A DNA stretch of 64,000 bases from Magicicada septendecula (Eukaryota; Arthropoda; Insecta; Hemiptera; Cicadidae): contig CM068367.1 in assembly GCA_034769895.1 (NCBI GenBank), positions 703,918,885 to 703,982,884 on the forward strand, read 5' to 3'. Position 1 is the stretch's first letter; the number at the start of each line of letters is the position of its first letter. Shown one piece after another: positions 18,975 to 31,700 of the stretch. The notes under the pieces are model-generated. The model was not told the origin of the DNA. It saw only the letters and a list, made by a program, of their open reading frames with translations, and did not search any database. A program made the position numbers and the translations under genes.

Positions 18975-21283
18975 TATTGTCTATCATATAAATAGTAAGA
19001 GGAGAGTAGGCTAAGGTAAAGACTTAGTAAAATAACTCATGTTTTAGTTTTAAGAGTGAACAATAACATTTAACAAAGTTACAATGAATAGTATTTAGAA
19101 TAGAACATTGATTCAGTAAATAACGAACACTAAGTAGTGATATTCACTGTGATGACTAGGAAATAGTATTGTTATAACTTAAAAATGTACTGTAAAAGGT
19201 TAAAGGTGTGATTCACAAGGAAAGGTAATAAGATGGTGTTAACATGGAAGGGAGAGCAAAAAGCATTAGAAAATAAGTCTGTATTAACATTAAGTAAATA
19301 CCCACGTTATGAGGGGAGTTTAATGAAAAAAGTTCAATAGAGGTGAGATTGTTTATCACCAGAACAACAAATAAGAATTAAGTAATTGTATAAACTATCG
19401 TTTATGAATTGGATATGGCTGTAAGAGTCATACAGACCATAGACCTAAATGTTATATGTTATATTGGAAATGGATAGCAAATAATTAGCAAGTAAGATTG
19501 AATAACACAGTTGTTACTAACCAAGATCACAAAAAGACTGAATTCAAACACATCCAGAGACATTAAACCTAATTATAAATGCAAAATAACAATTTGGGAC
19601 TAAATGATATATATTGTGTATGAAGCCATAAAAATCCAGTAATGGCTACTTAAATGTGAAACAGGCCTAACGGTCAAACATAAGCAATTACTGATTGTAT
19701 AAAAATCTCCATGTAATGGACAAATCCAAGGTGACTAATTCACCAAGGATGAATGGTAGTTATTATTAAAAACCAAATATTAAATTAAGGAATTATATAA
19801 ACAGAGAAATATAATTAGTAAGTATGAAATTAATTGTAAACTTAGAAAACTTGATAAAACCCAATATTGTGGGGTACCAAAATAATCTTTGTGAGAAAAT
19901 ATAAATGACAGTGCAAATAGATAATAACTAAAAAGGAAGATAAGAGGAGGAAGAAAGTCCGAAGATATGGGAAGATTTGAAAGGAATTCGAAAATTGATA
20001 ACAATGTACTCATGTTCAGCTCGCCCAGTGTAATTAATGATGTAACCATGGAAACGACCGTTTAACGAGGTAATTACCGTTGAATACAATTACTTGGAAA
20101 GTGACGCTATCGCAAGCCAGATGCGAATTTTCTGTACAACACATTTTCATATTTAAACCATCTTAAAAGTAAAACCAAGTATAGAAATTGATTGTAAAGA
20201 AGTCTGATGGATGCGGAATACCATTACCCGAGGGAGAAGATGTTTAATTGAAGACGAAACATCTAAATAAGTCCAGACAACTTTGAAAAAGATGCCGAAA
20301 CATGATTAAAGAACAAATGAATTATATTGATGCCACTATCCTTCCTTCTCGACACCCAGAGTAATACCGTACTACAACGCTGTTAAGTATCAGTTAAATT
20401 ATTTCAACTTCAAAAAAATAAACGCACTTTGAATATTTCTCAATGTATGTTGAATACCACTAAATCATTTTTATTCTCTTGCAAGGATTGAATCGTAATA
20501 TTAATTACGGAAAATTTGTTAACTATAGAACTAACCTCATATTTATGTACGACTTTTAAACATCTTGTATGACACTCAAACAAAACAATTACCACTATAC
20601 ATTATCCTACTTAAGGAAAAAACATTGTAAGGTTGTGTATTTTTAATATTGTAACTGCATCTGAACCTTTTAACGTGATCCAAACAACCCACAAACATCG
20701 ACCGAAATATTTGTTGATTGGCAAAAGAAAACGCCATACTGTGTTTATTTGTATTCAAAAGTGGATTGTTTAACCCTGGAAAGAGTCTTATAAAGAATTA
20801 TCCGGTGCAGAATTATATATGAAAAATTAATTACAACTTGTGTCTATAAAATATTAACTTCAAATTAATAATAAATTTATACTGTGTGTGTTAAATCGTG
20901 TCTTATTTTCATTAGCAAAGTGTATGTTTAAAAATATAATGTATAGTGAAGGTTTCTGATGCGACGTCTAGCGCGCAAGTAGCGAATACTGCAACTGCTA
21001 ACTCGATTGACAAAAATTTGAGAAAAGGCGGGACGGATTGAATTTGTCGCCTCGTTCAAATAGAACGTTGATAAGGAAACGATTTTAATTGTTTTAATAT
21101 AAACAATTTGGCGCCACCCGGAGATTATCCACTACGTTTGAACCTCAGATCGGGAACCACGATACCTGGTCCCCAGTACGTTCGCTACGGGCCCAAACAT
21201 CGTGAATTACATCGCAGTGCGAGGACGCAGTGGTAAGAAACACAGACACATTTTTACACTCAGACACACTGTTATATTTTACA

Positions 21284-23074
21284 GAGGTATACGAACGAAA
21301 GAAAAGACGACGCACGAGTTAAATACGTTATAACGGGTGTTAAACAGAATAAGATTTTTGGGAATGAAGGTAGTATAGAGAAACAGAGTATTAATAGTGA
21401 CACAGTAGCGATGGGGAGTATATGTAGAATAATGAAAGTGATGTAATGGGAGAGTAATTAGCTGATGGGGAAATTTTGTAGAAGGGGGTGGTGTGATAAG
21501 GAGTCCTCAACGAAAAGCGTTGTGGCAGGAGGTGAACCGTATGTGCGTTGGCAGGGTTACCTAGGGGGAGTCCAGGAACCAATAAGGGGATGAGCATAGG
21601 CAGGGAACACACGTCCTAAGTACAAAGAGGGTAGAGAGTATTTTGTTATAAGGGTAGAATGATGTGAATGGAATTAGAGAATTATTGGTAAATATTGTGA
21701 GGGAGTGGTGTCATACTAAGTAAATCTGTTAGTAAGTGTTAGAGTCAGAGGGGGTTGAGGCTATATTTAATCACCCATTTGTAAGTTGAATTATTATGAA
21801 TAACTAAGAGTCACCCAAAATAATTGATAATGAAAATGTTAAAGAAAAAATCTAGTTAAAATGCAATAATAAACGAAACTAGTAAAAAATTTGATAGAAT
21901 TTGAAAATAAAATAAAGCGGTAAGGGGTGTAAATTTTTGGTCAACTTAAATGTGAATTGTTTATTGTAAAGTAATAACAACAATGTTAATGATAAGTATT
22001 CTATGTTTTATTATGTCATACTATGTTTGACTGTAAAAAATTATAAACATGTGATGTATTTTACCTTGTATAATTTTTGAGATGTATCTAGGGCAAGGTC
22101 ACCACCTGACCCAAAGAGATCAGCTGATGACTGATGTTTGATATATAGTGTGTTTTTTACAATTGATTCGTAGATTTTATTTGGGTATTCATACTGAAAT
22201 GATTAAAGAATAGATTTTGTTGACAAAATGATTCTTCTTTGGAATCGAAATTTTTTTTGAAAAAAAAAGAAAAAAAAATTATTTTTTGCTTGAAGTATAG
22301 AGTGTGTTTTTGTGTCCAGGATGTATTGTTGATTATATGTTAATGTGTTAACTGATTTATATTATTCATATTATATGTGTTGTGAACAAATGTAATGATA
22401 AGTGAATGATTTAATAAGATGTTCAGTTTATTTTGTCTTTTATGATTGTTAGTAGTTAGTGAAGAAGAATTGTAGATTCATGTAAAAGATTTTGGAATTT
22501 TGATGAAATCAATGGTAATATAACATTTTGTTATTGGACTTAGATTAATTTTTGGACAAAAGTTAAATGATTTAAATTTAAGTTGTTTGCTTTTTTTTGA
22601 AAAAAAAAAACGTCAAGTAGATGAAATTTCAGAAAAGAAATTGAAAATAAAACAGAAATTATTTTGAAATTTGAAAGTAAGAAATGGAATGTAGATGTTA
22701 TGATCAGTAATAATGACTATGTGTACGCACCCAGTACTTGCTAAAGGCAACCCAGTATGCATGTAAGGGGGAACATATCGGTTGAGGATCTGGTATGGTA
22801 TAAGGCCAGTGTTTTGATTTTTGGGTGGAATGATAGGAGGTTAGGGGTACTATGGTGAGTATCTGTCCGATTTTATGGTGTTGGGATCTCGAACAGAGAA
22901 GTCCAGTAATCTCGCTCAGGTGCAGCCATAGTCGCCGAGCTAGGGGGGTAGTTTACCCATGGTGTGTTAAGAAATTAATGGGGGTTGTTGGCGCCATATC
23001 CTCACCGATCCTCTTAGGTTAGCAATGAGAGTTTTTATGCTTTTGGACATAAAACCTCTCATTGGGGGGGGTAT
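21284..23074 (+). mobile_element. N2, right internal segment
   Basis: Collinear with N1 6309-7989: a block at 21390-21745, a central AT-rich stretch, and a highly conserved block at 22715-23022, ending in the hairpin and a G-run. No coding frame is convincing. It continues into N2's right LTR. The primary evidence that A is an insertion is that N2 resumes exactly at the end of A's LTR. Confidence 0.6.
23023..23064 (+). promoter_or_regulatory. N2 hairpin before the polypurine tract
   Basis: CAATGAGAG pairs with CTCTCATTG; after one mismatch TTTTATG pairs with CATAAAA. A G8 tract and the LTR follow. The inner arms share no sequence with the N1 hairpin yet keep pairing. Confidence 0.68.
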
Positions 23075-24270
23075 TGTAATGGGGCAAAAGGGGGGTCTTT
23101 ATTTTTTTATTAAATTTATTTAAAATTGTTTGTGATCAACGCAGCAAGTCCCACGTAAAAGGTTCTATTCAAACAATGAACGCTGGAATAAACTTTTGGG
23201 CAGAGTGTACTTGAAGAATGCCAGATTGTTTTGTAAAATCAAGTGTTTTGTCACGAACTAGTACGCGCAACACCAGCATGTGTGCAGATGCGACGCATAC
23301 CACTTTAAAACAATGCCACGAAAAAATGGCGAGACAGAACCACTGCCTCAACATGTGCTTTAAGGATGACGGAAATAAATTAGAGGCTCCGCCTACCTCA
23401 GCCTCTATGTCGTCGTCGCTTGACATAGTCAACACCTGGGACGCAGTGAAAATCCACGCTGCATGTGCAATGACGAAATGGGACGCAGTGAAAATCCACG
23501 CTGCATGTGCAATGACGAAAACTTTATAACTTAAAGGCAGTGTGGTTCCGGTTAAGCCATCAGCAAAGGTGGGGAACGCGATTCATTGTTGCTGGGCAGT
23601 CGACAAAATAGCGTACGTCTTGCCAGACGTACGCTAAGACTCGTGGACCCTAAGTAATTCTTTTAAATGTAGTAAGTGACCGACCATCCAAGTGTACCAG
23701 AGATGTGTAAAGCAGTCTAAATTAATAATATATGCAGTGGAATAAGTGAAAATGTTAATACAAGTGAAATAACAACCTTTTAGACATCGAATCAGAGGAC
23801 TCTGTGTGACGCGCCATGTGGTCAGTAGGATCCGACGCTACACTTGTAAACGTATAAAATCAAATATATTTTATTTTTTATAAAAAGGGGGTAATTTGTA
23901 TGTGTGTGAGTGTGAGCAAACTGGGTCGCCTTACTATAATAATTATTATTATTAATTAAGATTGTTAACCATACAAGTAAGTCAACATGTATTTTATTTT
24001 AGTTTCTTGGGCCTGTTTAATCGTAATAGATCAATAGTAATTTTTTATAAAAAGTGGAAAATAACAGAAATTTGAATTAGAGAAAATAATAAATATAATG
24101 GTCTAATAAAATTGAGTGAGTCAAACAAAAAATGAGTCGAATATATTAATTTGTATGTCTACCCTAAATCACGTTTGTGCTTCCCGTTCGTGTGACGGAT
24201 CTTGGATGATAAGGTAAGTGGATAAGTAATTATTAATACTTCAAATGTGGTAAGAGAAATATAACTTCAC
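23075..24270 (+). repeat. N2 right LTR, truncated on the right
   Basis: Starts TGTAATGGGGCAAAAGGGG like N1's LTR and follows it loosely: a CA/GC-rich first half with a gcagatg string, aaactgggtcgcc at about 23918 versus aatactgggccgc in N1, and a ggtaagtggataag segment near 24212. The final 100 bases or so (to CAACA) are absent; B's LTR begins at 24271. A 42-bp exact tandem duplication lies at 23437-23520. Confidence 0.6.
23437..23520 (+). repeat. 42-bp tandem duplication in N2 LTR
   Basis: Two exact head-to-tail copies starting tgggacgcagtgaaaatcc, at 23437-23478 and 23479-23520. The unit length is a multiple of three, so the open frame across it is preserved, but that frame is not conserved in N1. 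Confidence 0.9.
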
Positions 24271-26835
24271 AATAACTCTATAATGATATGAACTTGTTAA
24301 CAGTATAACTAACCATTGTAAAGTGAGAGATAGATAGATAGTGAACATGAGTAAGTGAGAAAGAGAATTTAATGTTAGGGAATACCCACTAGTAACACTT
24401 AAATACTATAAAAAGTGCAAAGTGCCAGTGTAAAAACCCCAAAATAAATAGAAACACTATTGATAGGTATAGACACCAAAAAAAAAAAAAAAAAAAAAAA
24501 AACAGTGATAAACACTAAAGGTTAATGGTGAAAAGTACTAGTAAATAAGAATATTGTTATTATTAGGATTAAGATTAATTGTAGATGAGGAATACAATAG
24601 TATTCAGGGAAAAAATCCCATGGAGAGTCAAAATGTTAGTGTTACCATGGTTAGCTAATAAAGATTAGAAAAGAAAAAATGTGGTAAAGAATGTAAATGC
24701 AAAAATCAATAAACATACTATGTTCAAAGGGATAGTTAATTAGATAAAGTAAATGGTGTGATGATGTTTGTCACCAAAAAATAAATAAGAATAAACAAAA
24801 TGTAAACAAGAGTAGCATAATAACTGTTAAAGAATTATTTCATTAAGTTTATGAGTAGGAATATGGCTGAAAGAGTTATACAGACCATAAGCCTAAATGT
24901 TATGTTATATTTTATAGAGAATAGTAAATAATAGACCAATTATAAACAATGGCAATATAGATAAGAAAAAATATAAATTCATATAAATCTAATAATACTG
25001 GAAAAGCAGTTAGAAGATAATAGACAAACCATGATTTTGTAAAATAATGAAAACATACAATTATTATAAAACAGACCCAAATCAATTCAACAAGTAAACA
25101 AATCATTAGTAACACAAAACAAAACATGTATAAGGGAAAAATAATATTTAATTTGTATAAAATAAGAAAAAATAGGCAATTACTACTTAGGCCTATGAAA
25201 TGCCTAACTGTATAAAACCAAAAACAACAAATTGTAAGAAATTAACTATGATATTAGCAAATCCAAGGCAAGTAACTAGTCAATGATAATTAGTGAATCA
25301 TATTAAGAGATAAATTTTAAATTAAGGACATAAAATAAGAATGAAATGTAATTAGATAATATCAACATAACTGTCAAAATATTAATACATAAGCAAACCC
25401 AGCTTTGAGGGATGTCAAAATGATCTTTTAAGGAAAATATGAACAGTTGAGATAATATCTCATACATTAATAAGAAGACAGAAGAATAATAGCAATCAGA
25501 AGATATTTAGTCATTTTGAATAAAAATTCAAATATCATAACAATGGGCTTAAGTCATGAATAGCCAATGAGAGTCAATCAGTTACCATGACAACTGAACG
25601 TTATTTATGAATATTCCGTTAGAAACTGTTAGTCCATTATTGAAGTTCAAGACGAAGAGACGCCAAGCCGTAAACGACTCAAATTTTAATACAAAACGAT
25701 AAAAAGTAATCCAAATTTAATAAAATGAACAAGTAAGAAGATGATGAAGGACTAGGACATCCAACTGAGGCCAAGGACCAATTTATTAAATTCTAAATTA
25801 ATAAATTTCAATCAACTTATACGAAAAAGAAGCCAGGCGTAATTAAGTCCCAAAATGATGGAAGATTGATGACCATAGATGACCCCAAACTATTTCAACT
25901 GAATGACATTACACCTGAATTCAACTGATTGATAAGTATTGCTGAGTTACCCGAATTTATGGATTAAATTCTTTTTAATTTTTTCTCACAACACTTTGAA
26001 CTCTCACTATAAACTGATGATCTTAATTCTTTCAAAGATTAATTAAAAAATAAAACACTAAACTTATGTGAACTAGAAAAATAATCTGTATAAAAATTAC
26101 GAACTTTTGTAACACACTTTATAACACTTCAGGAACAAATTGTAATTACTCCTTATAGTATAAAGTACCAGTAATGTAAGGTAGTGTACTTTATTGTAAT
26201 CAAATTGATATTTTTTCGTAAACCAAAAGAATCCAGATTCATGAACGAAATTAATAATAAACAACAAAGTAGACACCATGTCTAAATAACTCGTTCACAA
26301 TCGATTTCGCCAAGCCTTGGGATACAATTGTCTTTTACCGCCGGTGCAAATTTGTTTAATAACAAAATATAATTTTGTATAATACTGAATAACTACTAAT
26401 CACAATTTAATAAACTAATACAGAGTTGTAACCACTGTTCTTTATTTCATAGGAAAGTGCATTATATGATTTGTGTATTATAGAGACAAGCAAAAGTGAC
26501 GGTAAGCGCTCACGTCGGAAACTCGGCAAACTACCAGTGAGATTAAGAAATTCGAACGTGGCAGGAGTAAATGTGAATTCACCATACCGTCATAGCCACG
26601 AACGCTCAATCGTCCTATTTTTTATTTTAATTGTTTTCAGTTAAAACAATTTGGCGCCACCCGGGAAATACAACCAGATATAGAAGAACAGGTAAGGTTT
26701 CCACTCACGTGTACTGGTAATTCGGAAGATCGCTACGGACATCGTCTGCGTGAACATAAATTAACGACCACGACACGTGAGGCGAACACACAAAACATAT
26801 ACATTTACAGAGCACATACAGATTTTATCGTTACA
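24271..26835 (+). repeat. B left LTR, 5' end missing
   Basis: Matches 33638-36066 almost base for base. The counterpart of 33210-33637 is absent. It contains a run of 25 A (24478-24502) followed by about 160 bases that the right LTR lacks. It has the inner primer-binding-like ttggcgccacccggg (from 26652) with an AGGTAAGG donor-like string about 40 bases on, and ends CGTTACA. Small open frames occur in it, but nothing supports them as genes. Confidence 0.85.
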
Positions 26836-26837
26836 AA

Positions 26838-26854
26838 TTGGCGACCAACTAGTG
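26838..26854 (+). other. B primer-binding-site candidate
   Basis: ttggcgaccaactagtg begins two bases after the LTR end. It shares TTGGCGACCAA with N1's site (2776), which suggests that both families use the same primer tRNA. Confidence 0.6.
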
Positions 26855-26892
26855 TGGCTAGAATAAAAGACTAGCAGCATTTACGAAAAAGT

Positions 26893-28741
26893 ATGAAACA
26901 TTCCATGACCACCAGGGGAAAATCTAAGAAGGGAACTGAGGGTACCGATGAAGAAGAAATGGAAATGATTGAAGAAATGATCGAGGAAATGATCGAAGAG
27001 GAGGCTCAAAGAGACCAACCAGAAAACCCAAACCAACCAGCACCTGAAATGGAAGTAGTAGTCAGCGACCAACCAGACAAACCAACCCAATCAATGGACA
27101 CAAATTTCCAAGAAATGATGAGGGTTATGGTGGAACAATTAAACAGAAACCAAGAGGAAACTAATGAAAAAATAGACAAAAAATTCGATGAAAAAATAGA
27201 CAAAATGGAGGAGAAAATAAACGAAAAATTGGACAGAAATAAGGAAGAAACTAACGAACAAAGAAAAGAAGACAGGGAATTTTTAAATGGAATAAAGAAA
27301 CAACTCAAGGAGGACATCGAACTTCTGAATAATAAGATGGAAGGTAACCATGAAGCCTTGAAGAGAAACCAAGAGATCTTAGAAGAGAAGAGTCAGGAGT
27401 TAAAGAGACAGATCAAGAAAGATCTAGAAATACTGAATAATAAGATTGAGAATAATAATGAAACACTCCAACGACAATTGAAGGAAGATAGCAAGAAAAC
27501 CAAAGGTGAGTTGAGACAAGTTGGTAGAATGTCGGGAGGAGATAATACAAACAATCACCAAGACAAATGAAACAATAGTACAAGTTCGGGAGGAGTTAAC
27601 AAACAAAATAAGTGACGTCGAAGAGGAAGGAAAAAATAGATTTGAGGAACTTCATCAAATAACAACCATAGAGTGCACAAAAAATAAACAGGAGGTGCTA
27701 AAAAAGCTTGAAGAAAGACACAAGGAAATACAGACAGATGTAAGTGAACGTGTGGAAAGGGTATATACTAACCTCAACAAAGTAGACGGACAAATCCAAG
27801 AAAACAAGGAGAAGATCCAGGGAATTAGCCAAAGGGAAAGACAAATGCAAGAAGAGCTGGACGCACTGAGGGAGAAACCCTGTCACAACACCCACATCAT
27901 CACCAGCGAGAACCGGGAGATAATAAACTTTCGCAGCTACCGGCGTAACCCTATGGAATTCCTCAAAAGAGTGGAGGAACTAATTGAAAAAAAAAAACAG
28001 GGAAACGAGATGGATCATGGTGAGAAGCCTAATTGATGAGATGTTCAGGGACACCCACGACAATTGGTGGACGGCCACCAGACCAGAGATAAACAGCAAT
28101 CAAGAGTTCAAAACGCAATTCCGAGATAAATATTGGTCGGAGTCCACACAAAACGTAGTCAGAAATGATATAAGCAACAGGAGGTACGAACTGCAAGCAG
28201 GACACACCCTAACTACAACCCATCGAATAACAACCCCCAAAATAACAACCGGAATAACACGAACCGGAATGTCAACGACAATCAGTATCGGGGAAACCAA
28301 CCGAATTACAATCAAGGTAACCAACCGTATAACAGGAACGACCCAAACAACAATTTCACCAACAAAAATTACAGGGGAACGGGACCGAACCAACGTCCTA
28401 GTGGCCACCCCAATAATAGCAATTACCACGGCAATAACTTTAACCCGAATTACCAGTAGGCCTACAATAGGGGAACCGGGAATAATCAAAATAGAGGTGA
28501 TGTCCGATGACAAGTCAACTTCATTAATGGAAGGAGTCAGCCAAACCAAAGGAGGTACTGCCCAAACACACAGGCAAACTCCTGGTATAATACAACGACC
28601 TCAAATAATAATCCATTTCAAGAAAATAGGACTACAGAAGCATCAGGGAACAGCATGAGCATTCAACCAAGACCTATAAATGAAACAGCGACGAACCAGT
28701 CCGATAGTCTGGCCAACAATGTGCAACCACCTTTAAACTAA
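26893..28741 (+). pseudogene. B gag polyprotein with long N-terminal coiled coil, three frame changes
   Basis: Starts at ATG 26893, 58 bases after the LTR. The first 220 or so residues are acidic then heptad-like (repeated E-x-I-D-K, L-N-N-K, L-K-R), predicted coiled coil, and this continues after a frame change near 27530. The capsid-like part (27920-28200, with DNWWTATRPEINS and KYWSESTQN) follows a second change in an A-run at 27989-27999. After about 28205 the true continuation is a third frame encoding an Asn/Arg-rich tail like A's, with an in-frame TAG near 28459; the Thr/Ile-rich frame to 28658 is a shadow. Compared with A about 600 bases are lost between capsid and tail. Ends at TTTAAAC-TAA. 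Confidence 0.72.
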
Positions 28742-28780
28742 CAAGGTCAGTGAAAACCAAAGAATGCCCTTCACATGACC
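28732..28780 (+). promoter_or_regulatory. B -1 ribosomal frameshift signal
   Basis: T TTA AAC (28732-28738) in gag frame is followed immediately by the gag stop TAA. After a 6-base spacer, GGTCA-GTG (28745-28752) pairs with CAC-A-TGACC (28772-28780) around a 19-base loop. The -1 frame is open from 28738 to 29700. Compared with A, the heptamer, spacer, loop size and 8-bp stem are kept while the stem sequence differs. Confidence 0.78.
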
Positions 28781-31700
28781 AATCACTTGGGTTACTACGA
28801 CAAATGATGCAACGAAATAAGCATAAAATTATAACAATCGTCTCCAGCAATTACCTAAAAAATATACGAGAAGAACTCCTTGAAGAAGAGGACAACCAGC
28901 TGCCAAGAATAAACAGTGAAATCGTTCACGTACAGGCTACAATAAACGGAACCATAACCATCATAATGATTGACACGGGATCAAACGTATCCCTGATAAA
29001 CCAGACAGAGCTAGAGCGGATCCAAGCTAACTCCAAGATACCAATTCCCACTCTGCCAATCAATAACATCATCATAATTGGGGCAACTGGTAAAGAAAAC
29101 AAAACAGTAAGAAAACAAGTATCATTGGAATTGAACAGTCAAAACTTAACAATACCTATTGTTTTCCTGGTAGCGAGTGGACTACCATTCAATATGCTCA
29201 TAGGGTGCGACGTGTTACGACAACACTCGGCAGTAATCAACCTACAACAAGGGATAGTGTTATTAACATCTGAAAGAGGAATATGGTCAGCAAACATTAT
29301 AAACTGCAACCCTACACCAACAGCTTTGAATCAGGATCCAGGCTTAAAAAATTATTATTGCAGAACACATGAACCATCCATAATTGTGAATGATGATGAG
29401 GAAAATAGGGAACTATGGGAAAAGAAAATCGAGGAGATAAGAATATTCCAAAGAAACAGACCAAAACAAGAAATAACCAAAACACAAGTTGAAAATCTAA
29501 TAACAATATATAAAAAATACCAACACGTTTTCTCAAATACTCCAGGCAAGGTCAAGGGATACCAATGTAAGATTAATTTCCGGGAACCAGTAGACTTTCA
29601 TAGAAAATCCTACCCCATAGCATACTCCCTCAAAAACGAAGTCAGAGCGGAGATAAATAGAATGATGGAGGAGGACATCATTGAGTATAGCCAATCTCCA
29701 TAGACAAGTCCTATAGTAGCTATACCCAAAAAGAGTGGTAAGGTCCGGATCTGTTTAGATGCCCGGGAAATCAATAAAATGATCATTAATGACCGAACTT
29801 CGCCTGGGGAAATTGAAGAGATTTTGAAAAATTTCCACGGAACAAAATACATTAGTACCTGGGATACCGTATGTGGGTACTGGCAGGTGGAGCTGCACCC
29901 ACACAGTAGACAGTATATGGCGTTTATCTTCGATGGGAGGAATTATCAGTTTAAGAGGTTACCTTTCGGCCTCATCAACTCCGTCGCAGTGTTTGTAAAG
30001 TGCATGGACCAAGTCCTAGGTCAAGAGGCTCTGCAGTTCACAACAGTATATGTGGACGACCTACTGATAACATCATCGGACTGGGACGAACACTGTGCAC
30101 GAATAGAACAAGTGTTGAATAAACTCTCCAACAACAACGTAACTCTAAAGCTGGATAAATCAAAGTTCATAGCAGAAGAAGTAAAATTCCTGGGATTTAA
30201 CCTAACAGAGCAGGGAATATCTCCATCCCAAGAAAAGGTAGAAGCCATCCAGAAATTCCCCACACCTAAAAGTAAGAAGCAGTTGCAATCCTTCCTAGGT
30301 ATTTGCAATTACTACCGGAAATTTCAAAATAACTACTCTTATTTAACTGCAAAATTTTCAAAACAACTCTCATCAAAAGACAAGTGGACCTGGGGAACTG
30401 AGCAGGATGAAGTACTGACACTCATAAAACAAAAATTCCTAGAAACAGTGATGCTGCATCATCCCAACTTTGAGCAACCCTTCTATCTGAATTGTGATGC
30501 CAGTGACATCAGTCTGGGTGCTGAACTGTATCAAGAAGATAAGGAAGGACACCACCTGGTCATCAGCTTTGCCAGCAGAGTATTAAACAGTTGTGAGCGT
30601 AACTACAATGTTACAGAAAAGGAGTTGCTAAGCATAGTATTTGCGTGCGGAAAATTTAGAACATACATCCTAGGGTACCACATTACAGTCAGAAGCGACC
30701 ATAAGTTGATATCCTTTCTCAAACAATGCAAATTAAGTCATGGTAGACTTACCTGTTGGATCCTCGCTCTGCAAGAGTACCACATCATGTGGGAATATAT
30801 TCCAGGCCAGAAGAACGTAGCGGCTGATATATTATCCAGAATAAATGTAGATAATCAGACATTTGAAGGAGAAAATCGCCAAGGTGTATTATATGTTGAA
30901 GCATAGGAAAGACATGGAAGAAATAGTAAATGAGATCGTACAACAGCAGAAACAAGATACCAAATTAGCAAACATACGAAGGAGAGTGATGGAATCCGAA
31001 GAGATTGTTAACAGATTTTATTGCCTACACAAAGATGTATTGTTCATCAAAACCAAAAGAAATCAGGGAAATTGGAAGCTAGTAGTTCCAACTTCTCCAT
31101 AAAACAAATTAATTAAAGACTACCATATCAGATACAGACACATGGGAACATTAAAAATAGTTAAACCTTTAGAAGAAGAACTATTCATTAAAAGTATAAC
31201 AAGAAAAGTAAATAAAAATATTAAAACATGCACTATATGCCAAATGGTCAAAACCAATAACGAAAGAAAAGATGGAATGATGATACCCATCACATCAAAT
31301 AAAAAACTTGAAAAAGTGTTTCTTGACATATGTGGACCATTCCCACATAGCGGAGGGAGACATAGATTCAAGTTCATTGTGATTCTGTTGCACCACTACA
31401 CCAAATACACCAAGTTATACGCTATAAACAGAGCAACAACCAAGAAAATATTAGAGATAATAAAAAGCAAATACATAACAGAAATTGGAAAATCGTATAC
31501 AATAATAACCGATCACGGAACACAATTTAAAGGAAGAAAGTGGAGAGATGAATTATTGAAATTAAATATAAAAACATATAACACATCTGTATACCACCCA
31601 AGCAGTAATCCCGCAGAAAGAGTGTTGAGAGAGGTGGGACGCATTTTGAGAACGTACTGCCATGATAATCAAAGAGAATGGCAAAAATATTTAACTTAGA

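Larger units (their letters stand above)
10209..21283 (+). mobile_element. A, gypsy-type LTR retrotransposon, 5' truncated
   Basis: Retains most of gag, the whole pol, a noncoding 3' region and a 3' LTR of about 3.0 kb (excluding the Tigger). The 5' LTR, primer site and gag N-terminus are missing; the join to N2 lies between about 10208 and 10300. The coding order gag, protease, RT, RNase H, integrase marks it as Ty3/gypsy. There is no env-like ORF after pol. It carries stops at six places that I can see. The closest relative in the window is B. N2 sequence resumes at 21284. Confidence 0.8.
15876..21283 (+). repeat. A 3' LTR (about 3.0 kb plus a Tigger insertion)
   Basis: Starts at TATAACATC (B: TGTTACAAC), so the expected TG start seems mutated, directly after the purine tract, and ends ATTTTACA. 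It follows B's LTR collinearly at scattered landmarks such as gacaaacgac and tacagaccata. The Tigger at 16595-18974 splits it. About 180 bases before the end it has tttggcgccacccgg, a primer-binding-like string also present in both B LTRs. The short open frames in it are not conserved. Confidence 0.7.

Noticed and set aside
23218-23529. A 103-codon frame in N2's LTR
   Set aside because: Its length owes much to the 42-bp tandem duplication, and the N1 LTR has no equivalent protein.
26650-26835. LTR of B ending at AAAACA (26649) with TTTGGCGCCACCC as the real primer site
   Set aside because: The following 180 bases recur after B's right LTR and at the end of A's LTR and stop at the same point in both, so they are better taken as part of the LTR.
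27984-28658. A 224-codon frame with a Thr/Ile-rich second half
   Set aside because: Only its first 70 codons are gag; beyond about 28205 it is out of frame with the Asn-rich tail conserved in A.
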